64,000 bases of DNA, from positions 186,001 through 250,000 of the forward strand of contig NZ_VCJO01000001.1 of assembly GCF_009712475.1 (NCBI RefSeq), in the 5' to 3' direction. This DNA is from Micromonospora sp. CP22. GTDB taxonomy: Bacteria; Actinomycetota; Actinomycetes; Mycobacteriales; Micromonosporaceae. A model generated the notes under the pieces. The model made no database searches and was not told where the DNA came from. It worked only from the letters and a program-made list of their open reading frames with translations. Positions 7,980 through 18,709 of this stretch are shown here, in pieces. Position 1 is the stretch's first letter, and every line of letters begins with the position of its first letter. The position numbers and the translations under genes are program-made.

Positions 7980-9653
7980 ATGACGGAGACCCCGCACCCC
8001 CTCTACGACAGGCACGCCGAGACCCTCAACCGCGCGCTGACCGCGATCGCGGAGCGGGGATACTGGTCCGCCTACCCGGAGTCACCCAGTCCACGGGTGT
8101 ACGGCGAGACCGCCGCCGCCGACGGCAAGGCCGCCTTCGAGGCGTACCTGGGCGCGGACTTCCCGCTCGACCAGCCCGGCGACGGCGACCGGGTGGCCAG
8201 CGAGAGCAGCCCGTTCGGCGTGGCGCTGGGCGTCCGCTACCCGCACACCGACGCCGACCGGCTGATCGCCGCCGCATCCGCGGCGCTGCCCGCCTGGCGT
8301 GACGCCGGCCCGCAGGCCCGGGTGGGCGTCTGCCTGGAGATCCTCGACCGGCTGCACCGGAACATCTTCGAGCTGGCCAACGCGGTGCAGTTCACCAGCG
8401 GTCAGGCGTTCGTGATGGCCTTCCAGGCCGGTGGCGCGCACGCGCTGGACCGCGCGCTGGAGGCGCTCGCCTACGCGTACGCGGAGATGACCCGGCACCC
8501 GGGCACCGCCGGCTGGGAGAAGGCCGCTGGCAAGGGCGACCCGCTGCGGATGACCAAGACCTTCCACGTGGTGCCCCGGGGGGTGGCCCTGGTCGTCGGC
8601 TGCAACACCTTCCCGACCTGGAACTCGTACCCGGGTCTGTTCGCCTCGCTGGTCACCGGCAACCCCGTCGTGGTCAAGCCGCACCCGCGCGCCGTGCTGC
8701 CGCTGGCCATCACCGTCCGGTACGCCCGCGCGGTGCTCGCCGAGGCTGGCTTCGACCCGAACCTGGTCCAGTTGGCCCCCGAGGCACCCGGCGAGAAGCT
8801 CGCCTCGACCCTCGCCCTGCACCCCGCTGTGAAGATCGTCGACTTCACCGGCTCCACCGAGTACGGCGACTGGCTGGAGGCCAACGCCCGGCAGGCGGCC
8901 GTGTACACGGAGAAGGCCGGGCTCAACACGGTGGTGATCGACTCGACCGACGACTTCGTCGGGATGTGCCGCAACCTGGGCTTCACGCTGACGCTCTACA
9001 GCGGCCAGATGTGCACCACCTCGCAGAACATCCTCATCCCCCGGGGCGGCATCGAGACCGACCAGGGGCACAAGAGCTTCGACGAGGTGGCCGCCGGCAT
9101 CGCCGCCGCGGTGGGCAAGCTCACCGGCGACCCGGCTCGGGGCGTGGAGCTGACCGGCGCGATCGTCAACGACGGGGTGTTGGAGCGGCTGGACGAGGTG
9201 ACCAAGGTCGGCGTGCCGGTGCTGGAGTCGCGTACCGTCGAGCACCCGTCGTTCCCGGACGCGGTCGTGCGTACGCCGACCATCGTGAAGCTGGAGGCCG
9301 ACGACACCGCGACCTACTCGCGGGAATGGTTCGGGCCGATCTCCTTCGTCATCGCCACCGACTCCACCGCACACAGCGTGGAGATCCTGCGCTCGACCGT
9401 GGGCGAGAAGGGTGCCCTCACCGCAGCGGTCTACTCCACCGACGGGGCGGTGCTGGACGCGGTCGAGGCCGCCGCGATCGAGGTCGGGGTGCACCTGTCG
9501 GCGAACCTCACCGGAGGCGTCTTCGTGAACCAGTCGGCGGCCTTCTCCGACTTCCACGGCAGCGGGGCGAACGCGGCGGCGAACTCGGCGCTGACCGACG
9601 GGGCGTACGTGGCCAACCGGTTCCGGATCGTGCAGAGCCGCCGGCACGCCTGA
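7980..9653 (+). CDS. paaN: PaaN-type aldehyde dehydrogenase of phenylacetate degradation
   Basis: 557 residues of the aldehyde dehydrogenase superfamily. The catalytic cysteine is in SGQMCTTSQN (about residue 345). The N-terminal part is longer than in ordinary ALDHs and matches the PaaN subgroup, which oxidises the ring-opened semialdehyde of the phenylacetyl-CoA pathway. The other paa genes are not in the window, so the role is by family only. Starts at 7968 and 7971 are possible; 7980 was chosen from the usual N-terminal length. A bidirectional terminator follows. Confidence 0.8.
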   Translation: MTETPHPLYDRHAETLNRALTAIAERGYWSAYPESPSPRVYGETAAADGKAAFEAYLGADFPLDQPGDGDRVASESSPFGVALGVRYPHTDADRLIAAASAALPAWRDAGPQARVGVCLEILDRLHRNIFELANAVQFTSGQAFVMAFQAGGAHALDRALEALAYAYAEMTRHPGTAGWEKAAGKGDPLRMTKTFHVVPRGVALVVGCNTFPTWNSYPGLFASLVTGNPVVVKPHPRAVLPLAITVRYARAVLAEAGFDPNLVQLAPEAPGEKLASTLALHPAVKIVDFTGSTEYGDWLEANARQAAVYTEKAGLNTVVIDSTDDFVGMCRNLGFTLTLYSGQMCTTSQNILIPRGGIETDQGHKSFDEVAAGIAAAVGKLTGDPARGVELTGAIVNDGVLERLDEVTKVGVPVLESRTVEHPSFPDAVVRTPTIVKLEADDTATYSREWFGPISFVIATDSTAHSVEILRSTVGEKGALTAAVYSTDGAVLDAVEAAAIEVGVHLSANLTGGVFVNQSAAFSDFHGSGANAAANSALTDGAYVANRFRIVQSRRHA

Positions 9654-9698
9654 GCCGTGGCGGGCTCCGGGCGGACTGCCCCGGAGCCTCCGGCCCGG

Positions 9699-9743
9699 GC
9701 CTGTGTCGAAGTCCTCGGTCGAGCCGAGGACTTCGACGCAGGC
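9699..9743. terminator. bidirectional terminator between paaN and a GNAT gene
   Basis: GTCGAAGTCCTCGG pairs with its exact complement around a five-base loop. The stem can be lengthened by GCCTG/CAGGC past one T-G wobble. It fills the gap between two converging genes. Confidence 0.75.
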
Positions 9744-10274
9744 CTAAGCGGCCCGGCGCATATGGAGTTCGCGCAGGGTGGGGATGCCCGGGTGGGGCAG
9801 GCGGACGCCGGTGTCGACGAAGCCCAACCGCTGATAGGCGCGATAGGCACGGTCGTTGCCGACCACCACTTCGAGCATCAGCTCGTCGCGCCCGCAGGCC
9901 CGGGACCACTCCGCCACCCCGTCGACCAGATCCGCGAGCAGTCCGGTGCGTCGCCAGGTCGGGGTGATGTAGACGGCGTAGAGCACCGTCACCCGTCGCT
10001 CGGTCGGGTGGGCGACCCCGCCGACGTGCCCGACGAGTCGGCCGCCCGGATCCGCCACGAACTGCGCGGTGTGCCCACCGGCGGAGACCTGGGCGATCCG
10101 GGCGGCGTACTCGGCGTGCGGCCGGGCCGCGGCCTCGGCGATCGTCTCCAGGAACGCCAGCGGTGCGTCGGCGAGCATCTCCAGGCGCAGGGCACGCATG
10201 CGGGCCGCGTCGGCGGGCTCCACCCGGCGGACGACGGCACGGCGTGCGCCCGTCCGGTCGGCGGCGCTGGTCAT
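9744..10274 (-). CDS. GNAT N-acetyltransferase
   Basis: 176 residues, single GNAT fold. Beta strands 4 and 5 surround YAVYITPTWRRTGL, a slightly weakened acetyl-CoA loop (RRTGL instead of RxxGxG). The domain ends with NDRAYRAYQRLGF, a strong family signature. The start at 10274 gives MTSAADRTG. The gene converges on paaN and is divergent from the cold-shock gene. The substrate cannot be predicted. Confidence 0.78.
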   Translation of the reverse strand: MTSAADRTGARRAVVRRVEPADAARMRALRLEMLADAPLAFLETIAEAAARPHAEYAARIAQVSAGGHTAQFVADPGGRLVGHVGGVAHPTERRVTVLYAVYITPTWRRTGLLADLVDGVAEWSRACGRDELMLEVVVGNDRAYRAYQRLGFVDTGVRLPHPGIPTLRELHMRRAA

Positions 10275-10485
10275 CCCGCATGGATATCACAATGACGTCG
10301 GACGATGTGGCTGACTGTAATACGCCCGATTTGTGGTCGTGCGCGGTCGTCACTGCTCGTGTAGCGTGCGATTTCGGTCACCCGTTTCGGCGGTCGTCGC
10401 CGATTGTCGAAACCAGTGATTTCCGGGGTGCCGGGGCGCCGGCGACCGGTGGTAGTGGAACGCCGTGCAGAGTGAGGAAAACACC

Positions 10486-10689
10486 GTGGCACAAGGCACC
10501 GTGAAGTGGTTCAACGCCGAGAAGGGCTACGGCTTCATCGCCGTCGACGGCGGGCAGGACGTCTTCGTCCACTTCTCCGCGATCGAGATGGACGGCTACA
10601 AGGCGCTGGACGACGGTCAGCGGGTGGAGTTCGAAATCGCCCAGGGGCAGAAGGGCCCGCAGGCCGAGCGGGTACGCGTCATCGGCTGA
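10486..10689 (+). CDS. cold-shock domain protein
   Basis: 67 residues, the standard length of CspA-type single-stranded nucleic-acid chaperones. RNP1 is KGYGFI and RNP2 is VFVHFS; the N-terminus is the usual GTVKWFN. The GTG at 10486 follows a GAGGAAA ribosome binding site and gives the canonical start; an earlier ATG would add seven unrelated residues. A leader of 100-200 bases upstream is consistent with the long 5' regions usual for this family. A TAGCGT at 10362-10367 may be the -10 box. Confidence 0.9.
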   Translation: MAQGTVKWFNAEKGYGFIAVDGGQDVFVHFSAIEMDGYKALDDGQRVEFEIAQGQKGPQAERVRVIG

Positions 10690-10815
10690 ACGCGAAACAC
10701 CCACCCCACTGACTGATCGTCGTCGGGTGGCGTGACCGTGGCCGGAGGGGGCTGCGATGCCGGTGCCCCACAAGGGAAGATCATGGGCCGTTCCAGCCGA
10801 TGCTGAGGAGGGTCC

Positions 10816-11907
10816 ATGTCCGACCAGCCGCCCCCGACGGGTCCGTCCGCCCACCCCCCGGGCGGGTGGGGGCCACCCGGCGGTTGGGTTGGGCAGCCGC
10901 CTCACCCCGCTGCGCCGCCGTACGGTGCCCCGGTTTATCCCGCTGCGCCGCCCCATGCCGCTGCGCCGCCGTACGGTGCTCCGGGTTATCCCGTACCACC
11001 GCCCGGGATGCCGTATCCCGGCCAGCCTGGTTACCCGGGCCATCCGGCATCCGGCAGCTATGGACTCGGCCCGGCCGACGCTTTGGTCAACCCGCCCGGT
11101 GCCGGGCTGGAGGGCTGGCTCACGCGCCTGATGGGAGCGGTCCGCCGGGGCTGGCGCCTGTTGCTGCCGATCCTGCTGCTGACCCAGGTGGTGCCGGGGG
11201 CGCTGATATCGGGTCTGCTGCTGGTGTTCGACCGGACCGGGCAGTGGGAGGACGAGATAGCCGCCGGCGAGGTCCTGCCGGCCGCCTACTGGGCCGACCT
11301 GGGCTCGTTGTTCGCCGTGCTGGCGGGTGGCACCGCCCTGCTCGGCCTGGTGCAGGCCGCGGGCTGGGCTGCTGGCACCTGGGTGATCACCCGGCAGGCA
11401 AGCGGTGCGCCGGCCGACGTCTCGGCGGCACTGAACTACGGAGTACGCCGGGCACCCGCGCTGTGGGGTTGGACGCTCCTGGTCGGCTTCATCGTCACCA
11501 TCGGCATGTTCTGCTGCTTCCTTCCGGGCCTCGTCGCCGGGTTCATGCTCAGCATGACCGGGCCGGTGTTCCTCTTCGAGCGGGCTGATCCGATCGGTCG
11601 TTCGTTCCAGATGTTCCGGAACCGGGCGGCTCTGCTGTCCAGCCGGGTGGCGTTGGTGGTGGGGGCGACACTGGTGTTCCTGCTGCTGACCACCCTGCTG
11701 GATCGGGCCTCGGTTCCGCTGTTCGGGGCGCAGCCCCTGACCTCGCTGGGTACGGCGTTGGGCGCCATCTCGATGGTGCTGGTGATCGCGGTGCTGATGC
11801 TGCCGGCCTACTTCGCGCAACTGGTCGGGTTCGTCGTCACGTACGCCGAGCAGCGGGCTCACGAGGGCCCGGTGAACAGCGCGCGACTGGTGGCCGAACT
11901 CCGCTGA
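10816..11907 (+). CDS. proline-rich polytopic membrane protein
   Basis: 363 residues. The first 90 are a Pro/Gly/Tyr/Ala-rich disordered tail containing a tandem duplication. The rest has about six hydrophobic helices in two groups with a short hydrophilic loop (DRTGQWEDEIAAGE) between the first and second. This is a common actinobacterial architecture of unknown function, often annotated as a glycerophosphodiester-phosphodiesterase-like membrane domain. Start ATG 10816 follows GAGGAGGG. It lies between the cold-shock gene and groEL with no obvious link to either. Confidence 0.75.
   Translation: MSDQPPPTGPSAHPPGGWGPPGGWVGQPPHPAAPPYGAPVYPAAPPHAAAPPYGAPGYPVPPPGMPYPGQPGYPGHPASGSYGLGPADALVNPPGAGLEGWLTRLMGAVRRGWRLLLPILLLTQVVPGALISGLLLVFDRTGQWEDEIAAGEVLPAAYWADLGSLFAVLAGGTALLGLVQAAGWAAGTWVITRQASGAPADVSAALNYGVRRAPALWGWTLLVGFIVTIGMFCCFLPGLVAGFMLSMTGPVFLFERADPIGRSFQMFRNRAALLSSRVALVVGATLVFLLLTTLLDRASVPLFGAQPLTSLGTALGAISMVLVIAVLMLPAYFAQLVGFVVTYAEQRAHEGPVNSARLVAELR
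10907..10993 (+). repeat. in-gene tandem duplication, 36 nt copies at 51 nt spacing
   Basis: Bases 10907-10942 and 10958-10993 differ at only two positions and both encode AAPPYGAPxYP. The duplication lies in the proline-rich tail and keeps the reading frame. Confidence 0.75.
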
Positions 11908-11921
11908 CCCGGGCCATCGTG

Positions 11922-11948
11922 CTTGCACTCGGCAGGGCAGAGTGCTAA
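11922..11948. promoter_or_regulatory. CIRCE element 1 (HrcA operator) of groEL
   Basis: CTTGCACTC, nine bases, then GAGTGCTAA. This is the CIRCE layout (consensus TTAGCACTC-N9-GAGTGCTAA) with the right arm perfect. It is the expected operator for the heat-shock repressor HrcA. Confidence 0.9.
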
Positions 11949-11956
11949 ACAAGTCA

Positions 11957-11983
11957 TTGGCACTCGCATGGCGTGAGTGCCAG
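11957..11983. promoter_or_regulatory. CIRCE element 2 (HrcA operator) of groEL
   Basis: TTGGCACTC, nine bases, then GAGTGCCAG. It starts eight bases after the first element. The arms TGGCACTC and GAGTGCCA are exact complements. Confidence 0.85.
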
Positions 11984-12101
11984 TTGGTCGGGACGGTGGG
12001 GCCTCGGTCGCACTCGTGGCATAACCACGGGTGAGGCACGTGGCCGGTCGTCGCGGGCTATCCGGCCCGGCCGAGGAGACGTCACCGTCGCCAGGTGGTG
12101 A

Positions 12102-13805
<1,704 letters not shown>

Positions 13806-13816
13806 GTCCAGCTCCA

Positions 13817-13863
13817 ACGCCGAAGGGGGCGGGCCGCGTCAGCGGTCCGCCCCCTTCGGCGTT
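13817..13863 (+). terminator. groEL terminator
   Basis: AACGCCGAAGGGGGCGG pairs with CCGCCCCCTTCGGCGTT across an inner CCGC/GCGG helix (one mismatch between the two) and a four-base loop. It begins 11 bases after the groEL stop. Confidence 0.85.
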
Positions 13864-13906
13864 GTCTGGGCAGTCGGCGCCCCGGCCGCCGACGTCCTCC
13901 ACCTGG

Positions 13907-14104
13907 TCAGGGTGGTCCGGAGACGCCGCCTCGGTGGCCGAACGGGTCGTCGGTGGCCGACCTGGTGACCACGTGTATCACCCCGCAGCACAGGGCCACG
14001 ACGAGGGCCGGGACACCCAGCAGGACCAGAAGGGCCATGCCCCGCCACCGGGCTGTCGACGGCGGCGGGAGGGGAGCCGCCGCGCCGGGCGAATGACCAT
14101 GCAT
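13907..14104 (-). CDS. small single-pass membrane protein, hypothetical
   Basis: 65 residues: a Pro/Ala-rich N-terminus, one clear hydrophobic helix (about residues 23-47, starting MALLVLLGVPALVVAL) and a short polar tail. The ribosome binding site is poor, so the start is uncertain. It lies just upstream of the subtilase gene's stop, in the gap after groEL, and reads leftward. I do not recognise a family; it could also be non-coding. Confidence 0.4.
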   Translation of the reverse strand: MHGHSPGAAAPLPPPSTARWRGMALLVLLGVPALVVALCCGVIHVVTRSATDDPFGHRGGVSGPP

Positions 14105-14188
14105 GAAGCCGCAAGATAGCAGTTCAGGCGAGGTTGGATAACCCCGGAGCGAGATCCGCTCACGTCGGGTGGGAGCGTTCCTCCGCGA

Positions 14189-16702
14189 TCATCCACGGGC
14201 GGCGGAGACCGCCGCGTACGCGTTGACCAGGCCGGCACCGACGAGGTTCGCCCCGCCACCACAGTCGTCGGTCTGCTCCCGGGGCGAGTCGCCGGTCTCG
14301 ACCGGGTCGGCCGTCTCGGCCAGGATCCGCCGGGTCCGGTCCAGGTCGCCGACGAGTTCCGGATTGGCCGACCACATCAGCGCCACCACGCCGGCCACCT
14401 GAGGGGTGGCCATCGAGGTGCCGTCGAGTACGGCGTACCCGCCACCGGGCATCGCCGAGAGGACATCCTTGCCCGGTGCCATCAGGTCCGGCTTCGCCGC
14501 TGCGGTGACCGTCGGGCCCCGGGAGGAGAAGGCGGTGACCCGTCGCCGGTCGTCCACCGCACCGACGGTCAGCACGTCCGGGTACGGCGCGGGAGGATCC
14601 TGCACGGAGCCGCAGAACGGGCCGGTGTTGCCGGCCGCCGCGACGACCAGGATCCCGGCCGCCTCCAGCGCGGCGGTGGCCGGTCGCAGCGCCTGCGGGT
14701 CGCAGCCCTCGATCGGCGGGCAGCCCCACGAGTTGGTCAGGATCTCCGGTGCTCGCGCCGGTCGACCCTGCCGGAACGGGTCACCACCGGGTGGGAAGGG
14801 CGCCAGCATGAACTGGAGGCAGTCGAGGTAGGCGGCCGGATTGCCCAGGTTGCGGTCGAGGTTGACGCAGCCCACCCACCGCGCCCCCGGGGCCACGCCG
14901 ATGCCGTCCCGGCCGACCGCACTGGCCATCGTGTGGGTGCCGTGCCCGCTGCGGTCGGTAGGTGACCGGGTGCCGTTCCACGGGTCGAACCACGAGTCGT
15001 CGCCGCCGCGGAAACCCTCGGCCAGGGTCGGATGCCGCCCGTCCACGCCGGAGTCGGAACTGCCCACGGTCACCCCGGCACCGGTGACGCCGAGTTCGGC
15101 CCAGACCCGATCCGCGCCGAGCATGGTGATGTTCCATGGTGGGCCGGACGGGGCGGCGGCGCTGCCGGTGGCGCTGGTCGCGGGCATCGGCAACGGACGC
15201 AGCCGTTGGCTGACCAGCACCCGGGCCACCTCGGGTCGGCTGGACAGCCAGGCCCGTACCGCCGGACCGCCCGCCACCTCGATCGCGTTGACCAGGTAGT
15301 AGGGGGTGTGTGGCAGCCGGGCCCGCCGCAGGTCCCGCCGTAGCTCGGCCTGGCTCCGGTAGGCGGTGTCGACCAACCGCCGGTAGACCTCCTCGGCGCG
15401 GGCGTCCCGACCCGCTCGACCTGAGCCGCCACCGATGTCGCTCAGGTCCGCCTGCTCCCGCAGCAGCACCAGGAGCCGCTCGCCGTGCAGCCCGGGTTGG
15501 CCGACCGTCGCGCCGACCAGGCCGACCGTGACCAGCAGCGTCAGCGCGCTCGCGGCGGCCAGCGTCCGATGGGGTACGCGGGCCGAGCGCCGCGCCAGCA
15601 GCAGCCCGTACCCGATCGCCAGCACCACGGCGACGACGAGCCCGGCACCGGTCGCGACCGCCACCCAGAACGGCACGTCGCGGGTGCCGACCAGCAGCAG
15701 GCTGACCTCCTCCGGGTCGGTGAACGCCAACGGGCCGAACACGCCGAGCCCGACCAGCCAGGCGGTCGGAGCCGAGCCCCGCGCCCCGCCCGGACGGCGG
15801 GCCACGGCGCGCAGCGCGGCCAGCGTGAAACCGACCGGCGGTAGCGTCACCAGCAGCGGCAGCTGCGCACCGGAGTGGCCGACGCCGGCGGCCACCAGGA
15901 GCAGCACCACTGCGGCGACGGACCCGCCCAGCAGCACCAGGCGGGCGGGCCGAGGCGGCTCGCCGGCCTCGAACCGAGCCCAGAACCGGGCGTCGAGCAG
16001 CGCCCCGGCCAGCGCGCCGACCGTCGCCGCGCCCAGCCCGGCGAGAACGGTCTCCAGCAGCCCGCCCAGCGCGCCGATCCACACCCAGGGCAGCAGCAGG
16101 GCGAGCCCGGCGGTGACCGCCAGCAGTACCGCCACTGACGGGCGCGCGTCCGATCGCGCCGGATGCCCGAGCCGCCCGGTCGCCCCCGCGCTCGGCTCCG
16201 TGGGCTCGGCGGCGACCGCCTCCGGACCGTCCGAGGGCTCGCCGGGGCGGTACGCGGCCGCTCCGGCCTCGGCGAGCCGACCGGGGCCGAGAACCCGGGC
16301 CGGCAGTCGGGTCGCCACCACCGTCAGCAGCCCGGCCATGGTGGCCAGCGCGGCGAGGTACGCCTCGTGGTGCACCGGAGGGATCGCCCGCAGCAGCCCG
16401 AGCACACCGAGTACGAGCGCCCCGGCGAGCCAGAGTCGGCCGGTGACGCGGACCGCCGCCGAGCGTGGCACGAGGGCCAACGGCAGCGCCGCAGCGGCGA
16501 TCAACAGCACGGTGAACAGGCCGACCACCGGCCAGAGCGGCACCAGCCGGTCCAGACCGCCGATCAGCACCACCTGGTCGACGGCCCAACCGCCGGTCTG
16601 CGTCACGATCGTGACCGCGACCGTCCAACAACCGGCGAGAACCGCCGCCACGATCGCCCAGGGGCTACCGGTCGAGCCGGGTGTGGTGTGTTCCGCCCGC
16701 AT
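14189..16702 (-). CDS. polytopic membrane subtilase (S8 peptidase)
   Basis: 837 residues. About ten hydrophobic helices fill residues 14-400, with a polar loop at 140-185. An I9-like prodomain segment follows (about 408-500, containing YYLVNAIEV), then a complete subtilisin domain: Asp550 in SSDSGVD, His587 in GHGTH, oxyanion Asn692 in AAGNTG and Ser763 in DGTSMATP. The catalytic domain is expected outside the membrane. The ATG at 16702 was chosen because upstream codons overlap the start region of divergent glpD; a GTG at 16708 is equally close. The many-helix N-terminus is unusual for subtilases, which normally carry one signal peptide. Confidence 0.85.
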   Translation of the reverse strand: MRAEHTTPGSTGSPWAIVAAVLAGCWTVAVTIVTQTGGWAVDQVVLIGGLDRLVPLWPVVGLFTVLLIAAAALPLALVPRSAAVRVTGRLWLAGALVLGVLGLLRAIPPVHHEAYLAALATMAGLLTVVATRLPARVLGPGRLAEAGAAAYRPGEPSDGPEAVAAEPTEPSAGATGRLGHPARSDARPSVAVLLAVTAGLALLLPWVWIGALGGLLETVLAGLGAATVGALAGALLDARFWARFEAGEPPRPARLVLLGGSVAAVVLLLVAAGVGHSGAQLPLLVTLPPVGFTLAALRAVARRPGGARGSAPTAWLVGLGVFGPLAFTDPEEVSLLLVGTRDVPFWVAVATGAGLVVAVVLAIGYGLLLARRSARVPHRTLAAASALTLLVTVGLVGATVGQPGLHGERLLVLLREQADLSDIGGGSGRAGRDARAEEVYRRLVDTAYRSQAELRRDLRRARLPHTPYYLVNAIEVAGGPAVRAWLSSRPEVARVLVSQRLRPLPMPATSATGSAAAPSGPPWNITMLGADRVWAELGVTGAGVTVGSSDSGVDGRHPTLAEGFRGGDDSWFDPWNGTRSPTDRSGHGTHTMASAVGRDGIGVAPGARWVGCVNLDRNLGNPAAYLDCLQFMLAPFPPGGDPFRQGRPARAPEILTNSWGCPPIEGCDPQALRPATAALEAAGILVVAAAGNTGPFCGSVQDPPAPYPDVLTVGAVDDRRRVTAFSSRGPTVTAAAKPDLMAPGKDVLSAMPGGGYAVLDGTSMATPQVAGVVALMWSANPELVGDLDRTRRILAETADPVETGDSPREQTDDCGGGANLVGAGLVNAYAAVSAARG

Positions 16703-16801
16703 CCGCACACAGTACGACCCCAACCCTGGCGGCCGGGGCGACTGATCCGGCCCCCGTGCCGCCACGTGTCGACGGTGGGTCGGGACGGTTACCGTGGACG
16801 G

Positions 16802-18625
16802 GTGCGTGATCCGTTCGTACCGCGGTCCGTTGCCGGACAGCTCTCGCCCGCCCGCCGCGCCGCCGACCTGCGTCGGTTGCGCGCCGAGCGGTTCGACGTG
16901 CTGGTGATCGGAGGCGGGGTGACCGGCGCCGGAGCGGCCGTCGACGCCGCGTCCCGGGGCCTCAAGGTGGCCCTGGTGGAGGCGCGTGACTTCGCCGCCG
17001 GCACCTCCAGCCGGTCCAGCAAACTGATCCACGGTGGTCTGCGTTACCTGGAGCAGTTGGAGTTCGGCCTGGTGCACGAGGCGTTGACCGAGCGCGGGCT
17101 GCTGGCCACCCGGCTGGCACCGCACCTGGTGCGGCCGGTGCCGTTCCTGGTGCCGCTCCCCGCCGGTCAGAGCCTGCGTGACCTGCCGGCCCGCCTGCTG
17201 CGTCGGGCCTACTACGGCGCCGGGGTGGCCGCGTACGACGCGTTCGCCGGAGTCTTCGGCGGCGGCCGGGGCATGCCGCTGCACCGACACCTGAGCCGGG
17301 AGGGGGCCCGTCGGGTCTTCCCGAGCCTGCGCTCTGACGCGGTGTCCGGCGCGATCCGCTACCACGACGGGCAGGTCGACGACGCCCGCCTGGTGGTCAC
17401 CCTGGCCCGCACGGCGGCCAGCCTGGGCGTGACGGTGGTCAGCAGTACCCGGGCGGTCGGGCTGATCCGCCAGGCACGGGAGGTCACCGGGGTCCGGGTC
17501 CGTGACCTGGAGGCACCCGTCGGCTCAGCCGATGCCGAGTTCGAGGTGGGCGCGCGTACGGTCATCGCCGCCACCGGCGTCTGGACCGACGACATGTCCC
17601 GGATGCTCAACGACGTCGGGCTGCGCCCGGGTATCCGGGTCCGGGCGTCCAAGGGCGTGCACCTGGTGGTGCCCCGCTCGGCGATCACCGGTGAGACCGG
17701 GCTGATCCTGCGTACGGCCACCAGTGTCCTGTTCGTCATCCCCTGGGGCGGGCACTGGATCATCGGCACCACCGACACCGACTGGCGGCTGGACCGTTCG
17801 CACCCGGCGGCCTCCGCCAGCGACATCGACTACCTGCTCCGGCAGGTCAACACGGTGCTGGACCGTCCGCTGACCACCGCCGACATCGAAGGTGTCTACG
17901 CCGGGCTGCGCCCGCTGCTGGCCGGCGAGGCGGACTCCACCTCGAAGCTGTCCCGGGAGCACGCGGTCATCGAGCCGATGCTCGGGCTCCTGTTGGTGGC
18001 CGGTGGCAAGTACACGACGTACCGGGTGATGGCCGCCGACGTGGTGGACCGGGCGGTGCGCCGGCTCGGCAGCCGGCGGGTGTCGCGTACGGCTGACCTG
18101 CCGCTGCTCGGCGCGGACGGGTACGGGGCCATGTGGCGGGACCGGGCGGACCTGGCCCGCCGCCACGGGTTGCCGGTGGGCGTGGTGGAGCACCTGCTGG
18201 AGCGCTACGGCAGCCTCACCATCGACCTGCTCGCCATGATCGACGCTGATCCGTTGCTGGCCTCACCGTTGGCCGGTGCGCCGGAGTATCTCGCCGCCGA
18301 GGTGACGTACGCGGCCCGCGCCGAGGGGGCGTTGCACCTGGAGGACGTGCTGACCCGGCGTACCCGGATCTCGTTCGAGACGGCACACCGGGGCCTGGAG
18401 TCGGCCGAGCACGCGGCCGAGCTGATGGGCGCGGTGCTGGGCTGGGACGCGGCGACCCGGGACCGCGAGGTGGCCCACTACCGGGCCCGGGTGGAGGCCG
18501 AGCGGCAGTCCCAGCTGATGCCGGACGACGCGACCGCCGACGCCGCCCGACTCGGTGCCCCTGACGTGCGGGGTTACGCGGCGGATCGGGGTGCCGACGA
18601 CGGCGCGGCGGGCCTGGCCCGCTGA
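16802..18625 (+). CDS. glpD: glycerol-3-phosphate dehydrogenase (FAD, aerobic type)
   Basis: 607 residues. It oxidises sn-glycerol 3-phosphate to dihydroxyacetone phosphate and passes electrons to the quinone pool at the inner face of the membrane. The FAD Rossmann motif GGGVTGAG lies at 37-44, followed by the family signature SSRSSKLIHGGLRYLE. A C-terminal helical domain (after about residue 430) is present as in GlpD. The GTG at 16802 places the flavin motif at the usual distance from the N-terminus. No glpF or glpK is adjacent. Confidence 0.9.
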   Translation: MRDPFVPRSVAGQLSPARRAADLRRLRAERFDVLVIGGGVTGAGAAVDAASRGLKVALVEARDFAAGTSSRSSKLIHGGLRYLEQLEFGLVHEALTERGLLATRLAPHLVRPVPFLVPLPAGQSLRDLPARLLRRAYYGAGVAAYDAFAGVFGGGRGMPLHRHLSREGARRVFPSLRSDAVSGAIRYHDGQVDDARLVVTLARTAASLGVTVVSSTRAVGLIRQAREVTGVRVRDLEAPVGSADAEFEVGARTVIAATGVWTDDMSRMLNDVGLRPGIRVRASKGVHLVVPRSAITGETGLILRTATSVLFVIPWGGHWIIGTTDTDWRLDRSHPAASASDIDYLLRQVNTVLDRPLTTADIEGVYAGLRPLLAGEADSTSKLSREHAVIEPMLGLLLVAGGKYTTYRVMAADVVDRAVRRLGSRRVSRTADLPLLGADGYGAMWRDRADLARRHGLPVGVVEHLLERYGSLTIDLLAMIDADPLLASPLAGAPEYLAAEVTYAARAEGALHLEDVLTRRTRISFETAHRGLESAEHAAELMGAVLGWDAATRDREVAHYRARVEAERQSQLMPDDATADAARLGAPDVRGYAADRGADDGAAGLAR

Positions 18626-18709
18626 CGGATCCACTCGGGAACCACCGGTCACGGATGTCCGTCCGACGGGTTACGCTCCCTACCTACGGTGGGGTAAGTT
18701 CCGCGAGTG

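Noticed and set aside
13839..14114. A second minus-strand frame in the gap after groEL
   Set aside because: It is Arg/Gly/Pro-rich with no hydrophobic segment and overlaps the more protein-like 65-residue frame.
16703..17365. An upstream extension of the polytopic subtilase frame
   Set aside because: It lies antisense to the glpD start, has no membrane or protease features, and would need to run through glpD's flavin-binding region.
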